Part shown: positions 18,762 to 27,482 of the stretch, one piece after another
Layout of the letters: each line of letters begins with the position of its first letter
How positions within the stretch are numbered: position 1 is the stretch's first letter
DNA from: Acinetobacter calcoaceticus
Lineage (GTDB): Bacteria; Pseudomonadota; Gammaproteobacteria; Pseudomonadales; Moraxellaceae
Length of the DNA stretch: 64,000 nucleotides
Reading direction: 5' to 3'
NCBI RefSeq assembly: GCF_004345325.1
Contig: NZ_SLVJ01000017.1
Span: 1-64,000 of the forward strand
Notes under the pieces: generated by a model
Told to the model about the DNA's origin: nothing
The model's database searches: none
The model's input: only the letters and a program-made list of their open reading frames with translations
Made by a program: the position numbers and the translations under genes

Positions 18762-19790
18762 ATGAAAGTGATGTCAGTTCGTCAAGATCAGGGGATTCCT
18801 GGCGTTTATGGTCTTCTGGTCTTAGATGTGGTTTCGCGCTGGGGTTATAGTGCTGAAACACTATTCGCACCTTTTCAATTTAGCAGTGAGCAACTCGCCG
18901 ACCCAGAGTTTCGTATTCCTACACCAGTAGCGAATGAGTTGGTTAAGCACGCTTTAAAAATGACCGGAGAAAATAGTTTGGGCTATCACTTGGGTAGCCA
19001 AATGCGTATTTCAATCCATGGTTTTATCGGCTATGCGATCATGACTGCTGGGGATTTGACCGATGCATTGGTATTGGCCAATCGCTTTATTCAACTGAGA
19101 ATGCCCTTTCTACAACTCTATTTTTCAACTTTTGGTGAAAAAGCCACCCTACAGTTGCAATGTGATATTGCCATCGAACCTCTGCGCACTGAAATCGTGA
19201 CTGCACTGACCTTTGGGATTATGACCATGGCCAAAGCCTTGACCGGTATTGCTGAATTGCATGCTGAGATTGATTTTGACTTTCCCAAACCTGAAGGCTT
19301 TGATAAGTACATCGCCCGTGTACCGACCTACCAGTTCCGATTTGATCAACCACATCTGCTCTCCAGTTTTGATAAAAAATACCTAGGTTTGAAAATGGTC
19401 AATGCAGATCCGATTGCCAGTCAGGTTGCCATCAACCAGTGCGAATCTGAGCTCTCTGCATTGGGTGAAAGACGTCGCCTCGCGATGCGTGTTCGCGATA
19501 TATTGACCCATTCAGAACAACATTATCTAAGTATTGAAAATGTTGCAGAGCGCTTGCACATGTCTGATCGCACCCTAAAGCGACAACTTGCAGCAGAAGG
19601 GACATCATTTTCATCTTTAGTCGATGAAGTCCGCTATCGGCATGCCACCTCTTTGCTGTCACGTACTGATTATAGTCTTGAGCAAATCGCAGATGAGTTG
19701 GGTTATTCGGATGTGGCCAATTTTAGTCGTGCATTTAAACGCTGGAGTGGACGCAGTCCGAGCAGTTGGCGTAAAGACCCTTACTTATAA
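18762..19790 (+). CDS. AraC-family regulator with an Arabinose_bd-type N-terminal domain
   Basis: 342 residues. The N-terminal 200 residues resemble the OruR/ArgR-type ligand-binding domain (Arabinose_bd; GLLVLDVVSRWGYSAETLF, LGYHLGSQMRISIHGFIGYAIMTAGDLTDAL). The C-terminal 100 residues hold the double helix-turn-helix: SIENVAERLHMSDRTLKRQLAAEG and SLEQIADELGYSDVANFSRAFKRWSGRSPSSWR. Members usually control fatty-acid, ornithine or steroid catabolism genes. Its neighbours are the MaoC-like hydratase upstream and gcvH downstream; a role over the hydratase is possible but not shown. Confidence 0.85.
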   Translation: MKVMSVRQDQGIPGVYGLLVLDVVSRWGYSAETLFAPFQFSSEQLADPEFRIPTPVANELVKHALKMTGENSLGYHLGSQMRISIHGFIGYAIMTAGDLTDALVLANRFIQLRMPFLQLYFSTFGEKATLQLQCDIAIEPLRTEIVTALTFGIMTMAKALTGIAELHAEIDFDFPKPEGFDKYIARVPTYQFRFDQPHLLSSFDKKYLGLKMVNADPIASQVAINQCESELSALGERRRLAMRVRDILTHSEQHYLSIENVAERLHMSDRTLKRQLAAEGTSFSSLVDEVRYRHATSLLSRTDYSLEQIADELGYSDVANFSRAFKRWSGRSPSSWRKDPYL

Positions 19791-19871
19791 GCTTATCTGT
19801 TTTTAAGCTTTTAAATTATTTCTAAACCCCTGTATAAACAGCTGAAAATATTCTCAAAAAAGGAGTCTCGC

Positions 19872-20246
19872 ATGAACCATCCAGCAACGCTCAAATATGC
19901 GTCTACACATGAATGGGTTAAAATCGAAGGTGATCTCGTCGTGACCGGGATTTCTGATCATGCTCAAGATGCCTTGGGCGACTTGGTCTATGTTGAAGTC
20001 CCTGCGGTGGGCAGTGAAGTGACTGCTGAGCAAGCCGTTGGTGTGGTTGAGTCGGTGAAAACAGCATCCGATATTCACGCACCGATCTCTGGCGTAGTGG
20101 TTGAAATCAATACGGCACTCGAAGATGATCCTGATTTTGTCAATGATGACCCCTATGGCAAAGGCTGGATTTATAAAATTAAAGCGCACAATTTAGCAGA
20201 TGTCGAAAAACTTTTAGACCATGCTGCATATGAAGCTGGTCTTTGA
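19872..20246 (+). CDS. gcvH: Glycine cleavage system H protein
   Basis: The 124-residue lipoyl carrier shuttles the aminomethyl group between the P and T proteins. The lipoyl-lysine is K63 in [10 protein letters not shown], and the surrounding [32 protein letters not shown] and [16 protein letters not shown] segments are diagnostic. AGGAG lies 7 bases before the ATG. gcvT and gcvP are not beside it, so the gene is separate from the rest of the system here. An orphan H protein can also serve lipoate transfer. Confidence 0.95.
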   Translation: MNHPATLKYASTHEWVKIEGDLVVTGISDHAQDALGDLVYVEVPAVGSEVTAEQAVGVVESVKTASDIHAPISGVVVEINTALEDDPDFVNDDPYGKGWIYKIKAHNLADVEKLLDHAAYEAGL

Positions 20247-20352
20247 AGCATAACGAATTTAAAAATGAAGTTTGGATCTGCACTGAGCAATCCAAACCTC
20301 ATTGTGTTTTTCCTGATCAAACTGATACCAATCCTTCAATACTTTCCATTCT

Positions 20353-20460
20353 CTAGAATAAAACCTTTGACATCCTCTCCGACCTAAAGGATGGAGATTC
20401 CTCCTGCGAGACGCTCATGTCCTGAGGAACAACGTTCCGTAAGGAGAAAGCCAACAAACT
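20353..20460 (-). mobile_element. Decayed IS200/IS605-type right end (tnpB tail / omega-RNA remnant)
   Basis: The stretch reading on the minus strand TTCCTCAGGACATGAGCG... and then GAGGAATCTCC, a hairpin, and GGAGAGGATGTCA resembles the 3' end of IS200/IS605-family tnpB genes, where the coding tail overlaps the guide-RNA scaffold. One frame reads LRNVVPQDMSVSQEESPSF and RSERMSK before TAG at 20353-20355. The hairpin arms are no longer fully complementary. No tnpB body or tnpA is present. The attribution is from remembered pattern, not a search. Confidence 0.5.
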
Positions 20461-20644
20461 ACCCATAAATGGACATGGATTCACCACTTAACAACTCCAC
20501 AGTTCATTAGTGTTAGCTATCTCACATTTTATATATAGAATGTTGGTTATATCAGTTTTTTAGTGACTTCATCTGCAATAATGAAGCCTCATTCTGTGCT
20601 CCAAACATTTTGAATAAAAAATGAAATCAAAGGTTAACTAAAAT
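20461..20644. other. Non-coding stretch before the antitoxin gene
   Basis: The 398-bp gap between gcvH and the antitoxin gene contains the IS-like remnant and then this part. It has no open frame of note and is AT-rich near the antitoxin gene, where its promoter should lie. Confidence 0.4.
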
Positions 20645-20914
20645 ATGAATTCTAAAGCACTCGTTTCAACGCGTATTGATCGAGAAATTAAAATTGAAGC
20701 AACTGCTGTGTTGGCGGAAATTGGACTGACTGTTTCTGATGTCATGTCAATGGTACTGACCAAGATCGCGAAAGAAAAAACACTCCCTATAGAGTTTTGG
20801 CAAGCCAATTACCGGAGCAGTGCTGAAATAAATGAAGTCCGTGGTCATAAATTAAGAACCAAGACCCTTGAAGAAATCAAGTCAAATATGAGTGCGATGT
20901 TAGATACTGAGTGA
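20645..20914 (+). CDS. DinJ/RelB-type antitoxin without a toxin partner
   Basis: 89 residues with the ribbon-helix-helix N-terminus of the RelB/DinJ family: ALVSTRIDREIKIEATAVLAEIGLTVSDVMSMVLTKIAKEKTLPIEF. This domain binds operator DNA as a dimer. The C-terminal half normally wraps the toxin. Type II systems have the toxin gene within a few bases downstream, but here 101 bp of non-coding repeat DNA leads to the convergent cysK. It is therefore an orphan antitoxin. It sits between an IS-like remnant and a repeat element, which fits loss of the toxin by rearrangement. Confidence 0.8.
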   Translation: MNSKALVSTRIDREIKIEATAVLAEIGLTVSDVMSMVLTKIAKEKTLPIEFWQANYRSSAEINEVRGHKLRTKTLEEIKSNMSAMLDTE

Positions 20915-20956
20915 CTAAAGCACCACACCAAATATTGTTTTCTACATGTACTTCAG

Positions 20957-21020
20957 AGCCTCTCCTTAAAAAGGAGAGACTCAAATACCTCAGAACCTCT
21001 CCTTAAATGGTGAGGTTATT
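20957..21020. repeat. REP-like palindromic element, copy A
   Basis: CTCTCCTT (20960-20967) pairs with AAGGAGAG (20971-20978). A second CCTCTCCTTAAAT leads into GGTGAGGTTATT (21009-21020). The last part contains the stop codon of cysK. Related copies lie at 22825 and 24721. Confidence 0.7.
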
Positions 21021-22014
21021 CTGCAGAGATATCTTCAAAGAGTACTGAAGATAGGTAGCGTTCGCCACTGTCTGGCAAGATCACCACAATGGTCTTGCCC
21101 GCATTTTCAGGGCGAGCAGCTAAACGACCTGCCGCTGCCAAGGCTGCACCACTGGAAATACCCACCAAGATGCCTTCTTGTTTGGCCGTGCGACGTGCCC
21201 AATCAATCGCTTCAGTACTTGGAATGGCAATAACTTCATCCACCATATCCAAGTCCAAGTTTTTAGGAATAAAGTTAGCACCGATCCCCTGAATTTTATG
21301 CGGTGCTGGGGTAAGCGTTTCACCACGTAAATGCTGACCAATAATCGGCGATTCTTCAGGTTCTACCGCAACCGAATACAACGGTTTATTTTTTTGGAGT
21401 TTAAAATAGCGTGAAATACCGGTGATGGTGCCACCTGTTCCCACACCTGACACCAAGATATCCACTTTTCCGCCTGTTGCTTCCCAAATTTCTGGGCCTG
21501 TGGTGGCTTCATGAATAGCTGGGTTCGCAGGGTTTTCGAACTGTTGTGGCAAGTAATAGACTTCAGGTTGCTCATCAGCCAAACGTTGAGCTTCGTCCAC
21601 TGCCCCTTTCATGCCCTTGGCTGCTTCGGTCAACACCAAATTTGCACCCAATGCTTTGAGTACTTTACGACGCTCGATACTCATACTTGCAGGCATGGTT
21701 AAAGTAATGGCGTAGCCTTTGGCTGCTGCAACAAATGCCAAGGCAATCCCGGTATTACCACTGGTCGGCTCAACAATGTGCATACCGGCTTTTAACAGAC
21801 CTTTTTCTTCTGCATCCGCAATCAACGAGGCACCGATACGGCATTTCACTGAAAATGCTGGATTACGACTCTCAATTTTTGCAAGTATAGTGGCAGGACT
21901 ATGTATGACACGGTTGATGCGAATCAGCGGTGTATTACCAATCGCTTCAGCGTTGTTGCTATAAACGGCAATGCCAGAATTGGGAATTTTAGGAAAATCT
22001 TGATCTGTAGACAT
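21016..22014 (-). CDS. cysK: Cysteine synthase A (O-acetylserine sulfhydrylase)
   Basis: Makes cysteine from O-acetylserine and sulfide using pyridoxal phosphate. The 332-residue protein has the PLP lysine K57 (SVKCRIG), the substrate loop [11 protein letters not shown], the phosphate-binding [10 protein letters not shown] and the C-terminal GISSGAA and PDSGERYLS motifs. An N-terminal extension of about 20 residues ([20 protein letters not shown]) precedes the usual start of the fold. CysM is an alternative, but the motif set favours CysK. CysE, which makes its substrate, is encoded at 39.9 kb. The stop codon lies in a REP-like repeat. Confidence 0.93.
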   Translation of the reverse strand: MSTDQDFPKIPNSGIAVYSNNAEAIGNTPLIRINRVIHSPATILAKIESRNPAFSVKCRIGASLIADAEEKGLLKAGMHIVEPTSGNTGIALAFVAAAKGYAITLTMPASMSIERRKVLKALGANLVLTEAAKGMKGAVDEAQRLADEQPEVYYLPQQFENPANPAIHEATTGPEIWEATGGKVDILVSGVGTGGTITGISRYFKLQKNKPLYSVAVEPEESPIIGQHLRGETLTPAPHKIQGIGANFIPKNLDLDMVDEVIAIPSTEAIDWARRTAKQEGILVGISSGAALAAAGRLAARPENAGKTIVVILPDSGERYLSSVLFEDISAE

Positions 22015-22114
22015 GGTCTTTCCTTGAAGTACTCAAAAGATGCAAACATCATAGCCTTTTTTAGCCCGAGATACTGTTTCTATTGAGTTTTTACTTATGA
22101 TTTCTGTAAGGTGA

Positions 22115-22813
22115 TCAGCTGACTGCGGTCATTGTTTTCGTCTTAAAACCAACCAAGCCCACATAACTCAGCACCTGACTGAACTGTTCCACCTCAGCAA
22201 AACCCGCATCCAGATAACATTGTTGCAATGCGCCATCATCGAGCAAATAAAAATCATTTTCCAAACGTTCTAGCATGGCATTTGCTTGTGCTTCCACCAA
22301 ACCTATAGACTGCACCAATTGCTTTAACACCTGTGCTTGTCCAGAATGCTTAAACAAAGTCAGGTCATAACTGATACACAGTCCATGTGATTTTAGACTT
22401 GCTGCGATATGGCTAAAAAAGTCCAATTTATCCGGATGTGGCACAAAGTGCGACACCAAGATTGAGACTGCAGCATCAAACTGGCGATCAACTTGATCGA
22501 GTATGCTGCTATCCCCTTGTATGAATTGGATCTGCTCTGTTAAGCCCTTCGCCGCCACATGACTTTTGGCCTTTTCTAGCATATTTGGCGCAGGATCGAT
22601 CGCAGTAAAGCGCCATTGCGGAAACTGCTCAGCCAAATATTGCAGTTCATATCCAGTACCACACCCCACCACCAATATATCCGCCTGTTCAGCGACATAG
22701 CTTTTGAGTAGGGCTGCTACTTGCAGGTGAATCAATTCATAACCGGGGATCAGCTTACGAATATGCTGATCATAGCCCTCGACGACCTGTTGATTATTAA
22801 AGTCTTTTGCCAC
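22115..22813 (-). CDS. SAM-dependent methyltransferase (class I)
   Basis: A Rossmann-fold methyltransferase of 232 residues when started at GTG (22813), which has AAAGGAAG five bases upstream. An ATG at 22840 gives nine more residues, but these are encoded inside a REP-like repeat, so I prefer GTG. Motif I is ILVVGCGTGYELQYLAEQFP, then FTAIDPAPNMLEKAK (motif II) and IQGDSSILD. The C-terminal half is helical and resembles methyltransferase type 11/12 proteins. The substrate is unknown. It lies 25 to 50 bp from the acyl-CoA synthetase gene upstream and may be cotranscribed with it. Confidence 0.75.
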   Translation of the reverse strand: MAKDFNNQQVVEGYDQHIRKLIPGYELIHLQVAALLKSYVAEQADILVVGCGTGYELQYLAEQFPQWRFTAIDPAPNMLEKAKSHVAAKGLTEQIQFIQGDSSILDQVDRQFDAAVSILVSHFVPHPDKLDFFSHIAASLKSHGLCISYDLTLFKHSGQAQVLKQLVQSIGLVEAQANAMLERLENDFYLLDDGALQQCYLDAGFAEVEQFSQVLSYVGLVGFKTKTMTAVS

Positions 22814-22824
22814 TTTTCTTCCTT

Positions 22825-22869
22825 TAAGCCCTCTTCTCATTTAGGAGAGGGTTTGGGTGAGGTGTTATA
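22825..22869. repeat. REP-like palindromic element, copy B
   Basis: AAGCCCTCTTCTCATTTAGG and then AGAGGGTTTGGGTGAGGTGTTATAA. The hairpin has mismatches. It fills the gap between the methyltransferase and acyl-CoA synthetase genes and supplies the synthetase stop codon (22865-22867). Confidence 0.7.
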
Positions 22870-24583
22870 AGTTGAGGATGTCACACATCATTTCGCGTAA
22901 TTTAAATTTCTGCGCCTTGCCTGAAGCAGTCATCGGGAACTCATGCAGAAAATGTACATAGCGCGGTACTTTATTGCTTGCGATACGTTCTTTACAGTAC
23001 AGACGAATCGCCTCTAGATCGGTTTGCTGCTGTTCATGCAGGATGATACAAGCACACAACTCCTCACCAAATCGCGGATCAGGTACGCCCACCACCTGCA
23101 CATCACTTACGCTGGGATGAGTATATAAAAAGTCTTCAATTTCTTTAGGATATAGGTTTTCACCCCCGCGAATCACCACATCTTTAATCCGACCTTTGAT
23201 CCGGACATAGCCCTCTGCATCCATTTCAGCAATGTCACCGGTGTGCATCCAGCGACCTTGGTCAATGGCTTCAGCTGTTTTTTCAGGATCATCCCAATAG
23301 CCCAACATCACCGCATAGCCACGTACACAAAACTCGCCCAATTGACCGCGTGGGACAATTTGGCCTTGCTCATCAACGATTTTGACTTCCAAATGTGGAT
23401 GGATCTTGCCTACTGTATTGACCCGTCGTTCCAGTGAATCACTACTCAAGCTTTGGGTACAAATCGGTGAAGTTTCAGTCATGCCATAGCAGATAGTGAT
23501 GTCTTTCATATGCATACGATCAATTACCCGCTGCATAATCTCCCCCGGACACAAACTGCCGCCCATGACCCCAGTTCTTAAACTGCTGAGATCAAATTGA
23601 TCAAACTGTTCATGCTCCAAGATCGCGATAAACATGGTGGGTACACCATAGGCCGCGGTACATTTTTCTTGTTCAATGGCTTCCAATGTTTCCAGTGGAT
23701 GAAACACGGCGGATGGATAAACCATACATGCCCCATGGGTCATGCAGGCAATATTGCCAATCACCATGGCAAAGCAATGAAATAACGGCACAGCAATACA
23801 CACACGATCTTGCTGACTAAAGTGCATGGTCTCGGCAGCAAAAAAAGCATTATTTAAAATATTGTGGTGGGTCAGCATGGTGCCTTTCGGGCTGCCGGTT
23901 GTGCCTGAGGTGAATTGAATATTGATCACATCATCAAATTGCAATGCTGCTGCGAGGGTCTGTAATTGTTGTCGTTGTACAGCCGTGGGTGCGCTGAGCA
24001 AATCACTAAAGCGATGTATTGCTGCATGCGCGGCTGAATCGATTTTAATTAAATGCTTTAAATGTGGTAAACGAGCAGATTGAATGATTTTATGCTGTGT
24101 CGCGGTAGCCGTGTGTGCAGACGAGGCATCTGCGGTGGCAACTGCATTGAGTTCAGGAATCAGCTCGGTCAACACCTGCTGAAAATCAGTTTTTTTAAAT
24201 CCAGTGGCAATCACCAATGCCTTACAGGACACTTTATTGAGTACATATTCCAGCTCATAGTCTTTATACGCTGGGTTGAGATTCACCAAGATGATACCCG
24301 CTTTAAATGCGGCAAATTGGGTGATTGCCCATTCGGCACAATTCGGTGCCCATATTCCTAAGCGATCACCTTTTTCAAGGCCCAATGCCAGTAAATGACA
24401 CGCAAAAGCATCCACCTGCTGTTGTAATTCACGATAAGTGAGTCGAATCCCTTGAGCAACACTAACCACAGCATCATGATCTGCGTACTGCTCACAAGAT
24501 TGATCAAACTTTGCACCCACGGTCATCCCCAAAAGAGGCAGTTGACTGGGGCCAGAGGCATAGCTTAAACCTTGCATCATCAT
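22865..24583 (-). CDS. AMP-dependent acyl-CoA synthetase, copy 1
   Basis: Activates a carboxylic acid to its CoA thioester through an acyl-AMP intermediate. The 572-residue protein carries the P-loop TSGTTGSPKG (225-234), the core motif YGMTETSPICTQ, TGDIAEMDAEGYVRIKGRIKDVVIRGGENLYPKEIE, and the C-terminal catalytic lysine in TASGKAQKFKL. It is the ANL/fatty-acyl-CoA synthetase type that often accompanies leucine or isovalerate genes. It has a close paralogue upstream at 24.8 kb, the two sharing even their ribosome-site sequence (AAGGAGTAA). Two further in-frame ATGs follow the first one; AAGGAG spacing favours 24583. The acid used is not determined. Confidence 0.88.
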   Translation of the reverse strand: MMMQGLSYASGPSQLPLLGMTVGAKFDQSCEQYADHDAVVSVAQGIRLTYRELQQQVDAFACHLLALGLEKGDRLGIWAPNCAEWAITQFAAFKAGIILVNLNPAYKDYELEYVLNKVSCKALVIATGFKKTDFQQVLTELIPELNAVATADASSAHTATATQHKIIQSARLPHLKHLIKIDSAAHAAIHRFSDLLSAPTAVQRQQLQTLAAALQFDDVINIQFTSGTTGSPKGTMLTHHNILNNAFFAAETMHFSQQDRVCIAVPLFHCFAMVIGNIACMTHGACMVYPSAVFHPLETLEAIEQEKCTAAYGVPTMFIAILEHEQFDQFDLSSLRTGVMGGSLCPGEIMQRVIDRMHMKDITICYGMTETSPICTQSLSSDSLERRVNTVGKIHPHLEVKIVDEQGQIVPRGQLGEFCVRGYAVMLGYWDDPEKTAEAIDQGRWMHTGDIAEMDAEGYVRIKGRIKDVVIRGGENLYPKEIEDFLYTHPSVSDVQVVGVPDPRFGEELCACIILHEQQQTDLEAIRLYCKERIASNKVPRYVHFLHEFPMTASGKAQKFKLREMMCDILNL

Positions 24584-24720
24584 TGAATATTACTCCTTGA
24601 TTCTGTTTTCCATTTTTGAATATTTAACGATTCACTTTTTTATTTTCCATCCATTTCATTATTTACCTGAAGCATCATGCCAGTTCAAGTTTTAAGAACC
24701 CTTAAGTAGTTAAAGCCTAA

Positions 24721-24796
24721 AGCCCTCTCCTAAATTAGGAGAGGGCTGGGTGAGGTTATTAGCCCTCATCCTAGCCTTCTCCCAGAGGGAGAAGGC
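24721..24796. repeat. REP-like palindromic element, copy C, with a second hairpin
   Basis: CCCTCTCCT (24723-24731) pairs with AGGAGAGGG (24737-24745), followed by GGTGAGGTTATT (24749-24760). A second perfect 10-bp hairpin GCCTTCTCCC/GGGAGAAGGC (24774-24783 and 24787-24796) follows. It lies between the two acyl-CoA synthetase genes and may shape their shared transcript. Confidence 0.8.
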
Positions 24797-24822
24797 ATTT
24801 GTGGAGAAGGGATTTGTGGTGA

Positions 24823-26532
24823 TCAACTAAATTCATTCACCAAATCAAGTTCTTCGCACATAAATTCACGGAGTTTGAATTTTTGTGCTTTGCCAGAAGC
24901 GGTCATCGGGAATTCATCAAAGAAGCGCACATAACGCGGCACTTTGTTGTGGGCGATGTGCTCACTACAGAACTTACGAATCGACTCAACACTGACCTCA
25001 TGCTGCTCAGGTAAATGATCATGCAAGATGATGCAAGCACATAATTCTTCACCATAACGCGCATCAGGCAGACCAACCACTTGCACATCACTGACATCGG
25101 GATGGGTATAGAGGAAATCTTCAATCTCTTTTGGAAACAGATTTTCACCGCCACGGATCACCACATCTTTAATGCGGCCTTTGATCTTGATGAAATCGCT
25201 TTCATCCATCTCAGCGATATCGCCGGTGTGCATCCAGTTGGCGGCATCGATCACTTCCTGCGTTTTTTCAGTATCATCCCAATAGCCCATCATCACTGAA
25301 TAGCCACGGACACACAGCTCACCCAATTGACCACGAGGCACCACTTTTCCATGCTCATCGATGATCTTAATTTCTAAATGGGGATGGACCCGCCCGACAC
25401 TGCCGACACGATTTTCAATCGAATCCGTGGTCGAACTCTGCGCACTCACTGGTGCTGTTTCCGTCATGCCATAGCAGATGGTGATGTCTTTCATATGCAT
25501 ACGGTCGATAACACGCTGCATAATTTCACGTGGACATGGACTTCCTGCCATGATCCCCGTTCTGAGGCTACTCAGATCAAATTGATCAAACTGTTCATGT
25601 TCTAAGATGCCAATAAACATGGTCGGTACGCCATATGCAGCCGTACAGCGTTCTTGTTGAATGGCTTTTAAGGTTTCTAGCGGATTGAACACTGCCGCTG
25701 GATAGACCATGGTTGAACCGTGGGTAATACAGGCCAGATTACCCATGACCATGCCAAAGCAATGGAATAACGGCACTGAGATACAGACCCGATCTTTTGC
25801 TGTGAGATGGATACTTTCCCCGACAAAGTGACCATTATTTAAAATATTATTGTGGGTCAGCATGGTGCCTTTGGGATTGCCAGTGGTCCCCGAGGTAAAC
25901 TGAATATTCACCGTTTCATCAAACTGCAAACCTGCCGCAACGTCTTTGAGTTGCTGCAATTGTTCATCGCTCGGTGTTGTCATTAAGTCAGCAAAACGGT
26001 AAATGCCATTATGCTCAGCATCGTCAATTTTAATAACATATTTCAAATGCGGTAAGCGTGCTGCATCTAACTGTTTATCGGCACGGCTATTGGTTGCGAG
26101 TTCGGGTGCCAACTGACTCAGAATGATCTGATAATCTGTGGTTTTAAATGCAGATGCAATCACCAAAGCCTTGCAAGAAACTTTGTTGAGTACATATTCA
26201 AGTTCATAGCTTTTATAGGCTGGATTGAGATTGACCAAGACGATACCGGCTTTAAATGCGGCAAATTGGGTAATCGCCCATTCCACACAGTTTGGTGACC
26301 AGATCCCCAGACGGTCGCCCTTTTCCAACCCTAATTTCAGTAAACTACAGGCAAAAGCATCGACTTTTTGTTGTAGTTCTCGATAACTCAATCGAATGTT
26401 CTGGTGCAAACTCACAATGGCATCTTGCTCAGCATAACGCTGACAAGAAAGATCAAATTGATCACCTATCGTCATCCCCAAAAGGGGGTGGCTGCTCGCG
26501 CCAGAGGCATAACTTAATCGTTGTTGGGTCAT
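24823..26532 (-). CDS. AMP-dependent acyl-CoA synthetase, copy 2
   Basis: 569-residue paralogue of the neighbouring synthetase with the same motif order: TSGTTGNPKG (213-222), YGMTETAPVSAQ, KGRIKDVVIRGGENLFPKEIE and TASGKAQKFKL. The two proteins are nearly alignable from end to end (for example LSYASG, GDRLGIW.PNC.EWAITQFAAFKAGI, NLNPAYK). Copy 1 has extra residues near 150-165. AAGGAGTAAGATTCAATG starts the gene. Like copy 1 it is downstream of and co-directional with the tetR gene, opposite liuA. Divergent substrates, such as branched short-chain acids for one and medium chain for the other, are a possibility only. Confidence 0.88.
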   Translation of the reverse strand: MTQQRLSYASGASSHPLLGMTIGDQFDLSCQRYAEQDAIVSLHQNIRLSYRELQQKVDAFACSLLKLGLEKGDRLGIWSPNCVEWAITQFAAFKAGIVLVNLNPAYKSYELEYVLNKVSCKALVIASAFKTTDYQIILSQLAPELATNSRADKQLDAARLPHLKYVIKIDDAEHNGIYRFADLMTTPSDEQLQQLKDVAAGLQFDETVNIQFTSGTTGNPKGTMLTHNNILNNGHFVGESIHLTAKDRVCISVPLFHCFGMVMGNLACITHGSTMVYPAAVFNPLETLKAIQQERCTAAYGVPTMFIGILEHEQFDQFDLSSLRTGIMAGSPCPREIMQRVIDRMHMKDITICYGMTETAPVSAQSSTTDSIENRVGSVGRVHPHLEIKIIDEHGKVVPRGQLGELCVRGYSVMMGYWDDTEKTQEVIDAANWMHTGDIAEMDESDFIKIKGRIKDVVIRGGENLFPKEIEDFLYTHPDVSDVQVVGLPDARYGEELCACIILHDHLPEQHEVSVESIRKFCSEHIAHNKVPRYVRFFDEFPMTASGKAQKFKLREFMCEELDLVNEFS

Positions 26533-26666
26533 TGAATCTTACTCCTTGATTCCTTCTAAATTGTCACTTCACTCTTTTAATTGTGTTTCAGTGTCAACCC
26601 AGTAATTACGCCTTGCTGCATCTCTGTCCATAGATTGCCGCGCAATGTCCGACCCCACACCAGATT

Positions 26667-27299
26667 TTAACTGGCGTTGGGGGCTAATCGGAGCACAGCA
26701 TTGACACAAAAATCGGCAACATGTTTGACAAAGTCGTCCTTATCGATTTGATCAAAGTCGTCATGTAAGGTTGGATTTAAAGGTTCGATCACCACAAAAG
26801 TCATGGCACCGACCACACATAGAGAAGCTGTGTTTAAATCCTCAAAATCAAACTCTCCGCTCTGTTTACCTTCTGCTAAAATTTGATTTATGCTTTGTTT
26901 GATCAATTGCTTACTGCGATATCGCTCATGTTCAAGCACCGGGTCAACCGGTTCAAACATCAGTGAGAACGACAGTTGAGGACTGTTCATGGCACGTTTT
27001 ACAAAGGTTGTCACCGCCTTATGTAATTTCTGTTTTGCATTCAACTTAGACACCGCAATCACATTCAAAATTTGAATTTCATGCTGGATCGCCGCCGATA
27101 AAACTTCGATTAACACTTGGCTTTTATTTTCAAAATAGCGATAGACCAAACCACTGGACACGCCAGCACGTTCAGCAATTGCTTGGATCTGTGCATCTTT
27201 AATCCCACCTGACGCAATCAACTCACGAGCAGACTGCAAAATCGTGCTGCGATTCTGTTCCATTCGTTCCTGCATCAAAGAAGATCGTTTATAGCTCAT
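26667..27299 (-). CDS. TetR-family regulator
   Basis: A TetR repressor of 210 residues when started at MSYKRSSL (27299), which has GAGGAAAAAAC just upstream. The frame runs on to 27350 without a good ribosome site. The N-terminal HTH is RSTILQSARELIASGGIKDAQIQAIAERAGVSSGLVYRYFENKSQVLIEV. The helical remainder should bind a ligand, probably an acyl-CoA given its position. It is divergent from liuA and upstream of two acyl-CoA synthetases, so it probably controls all three promoters. In Pseudomonas the liu genes are controlled by LiuR (MerR family); this locus uses a different regulator class. Confidence 0.82.
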   Translation of the reverse strand: MSYKRSSLMQERMEQNRSTILQSARELIASGGIKDAQIQAIAERAGVSSGLVYRYFENKSQVLIEVLSAAIQHEIQILNVIAVSKLNAKQKLHKAVTTFVKRAMNSPQLSFSLMFEPVDPVLEHERYRSKQLIKQSINQILAEGKQSGEFDFEDLNTASLCVVGAMTFVVIEPLNPTLHDDFDQIDKDDFVKHVADFCVNAVLRLAPNAS

Positions 27300-27353
27300 G
27301 TTTTTTCCTCTATTGGCATTCTCAACCAATTGAAATGAATTGTAAATCATTTT

Positions 27354-27369
27354 GTGAATATTGATTCAC
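27354..27369. promoter_or_regulatory. Candidate TetR operator between tetR and liuA
   Basis: GTGAATATTGATTCAC is an inverted repeat (GTGAAT-N4-ATTCAC). It overlaps the -35 of the predicted liuA promoter and lies 55 bp before the tetR start codon. A diverged version with longer spacing (TGAATATTTAACGATTCAC) lies at 24617-24635 upstream of acyl-CoA synthetase copy 1. Confidence 0.55.
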
Positions 27370-27393
27370 TTTTTTAAAAAATAGCTGTATTGT
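27365..27393 (+). promoter_or_regulatory. Predicted promoter of the liu operon
   Basis: TTCACT (27365-27370) and TATTGT (27388-27393) are 17 bp apart, about 90 bp before liuA. Each matches four of six consensus bases. The -35 overlaps the inverted repeat, so a bound repressor would block it. Confidence 0.4.
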
Positions 27394-27482
27394 ACAAATG
27401 CACGCTGCGTGATGTCCCTCGTTTTAGCCGATATATCAGCAGTCGCACACCCGTTTAAGGACATACAAATATAACTGTTAGG

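Noticed and set aside
20930-21015. A toxin gene after the DinJ-like antitoxin
   Set aside because: No frame of suitable length starts within this stretch, and the sequence is REP-like repeat DNA.
22814-22840. ATG at 22840 as the methyltransferase start
   Set aside because: The first nine codons would come from the REP-like repeat, while a GTG at 22813 has a good ribosome site and the protein-like sequence begins there.
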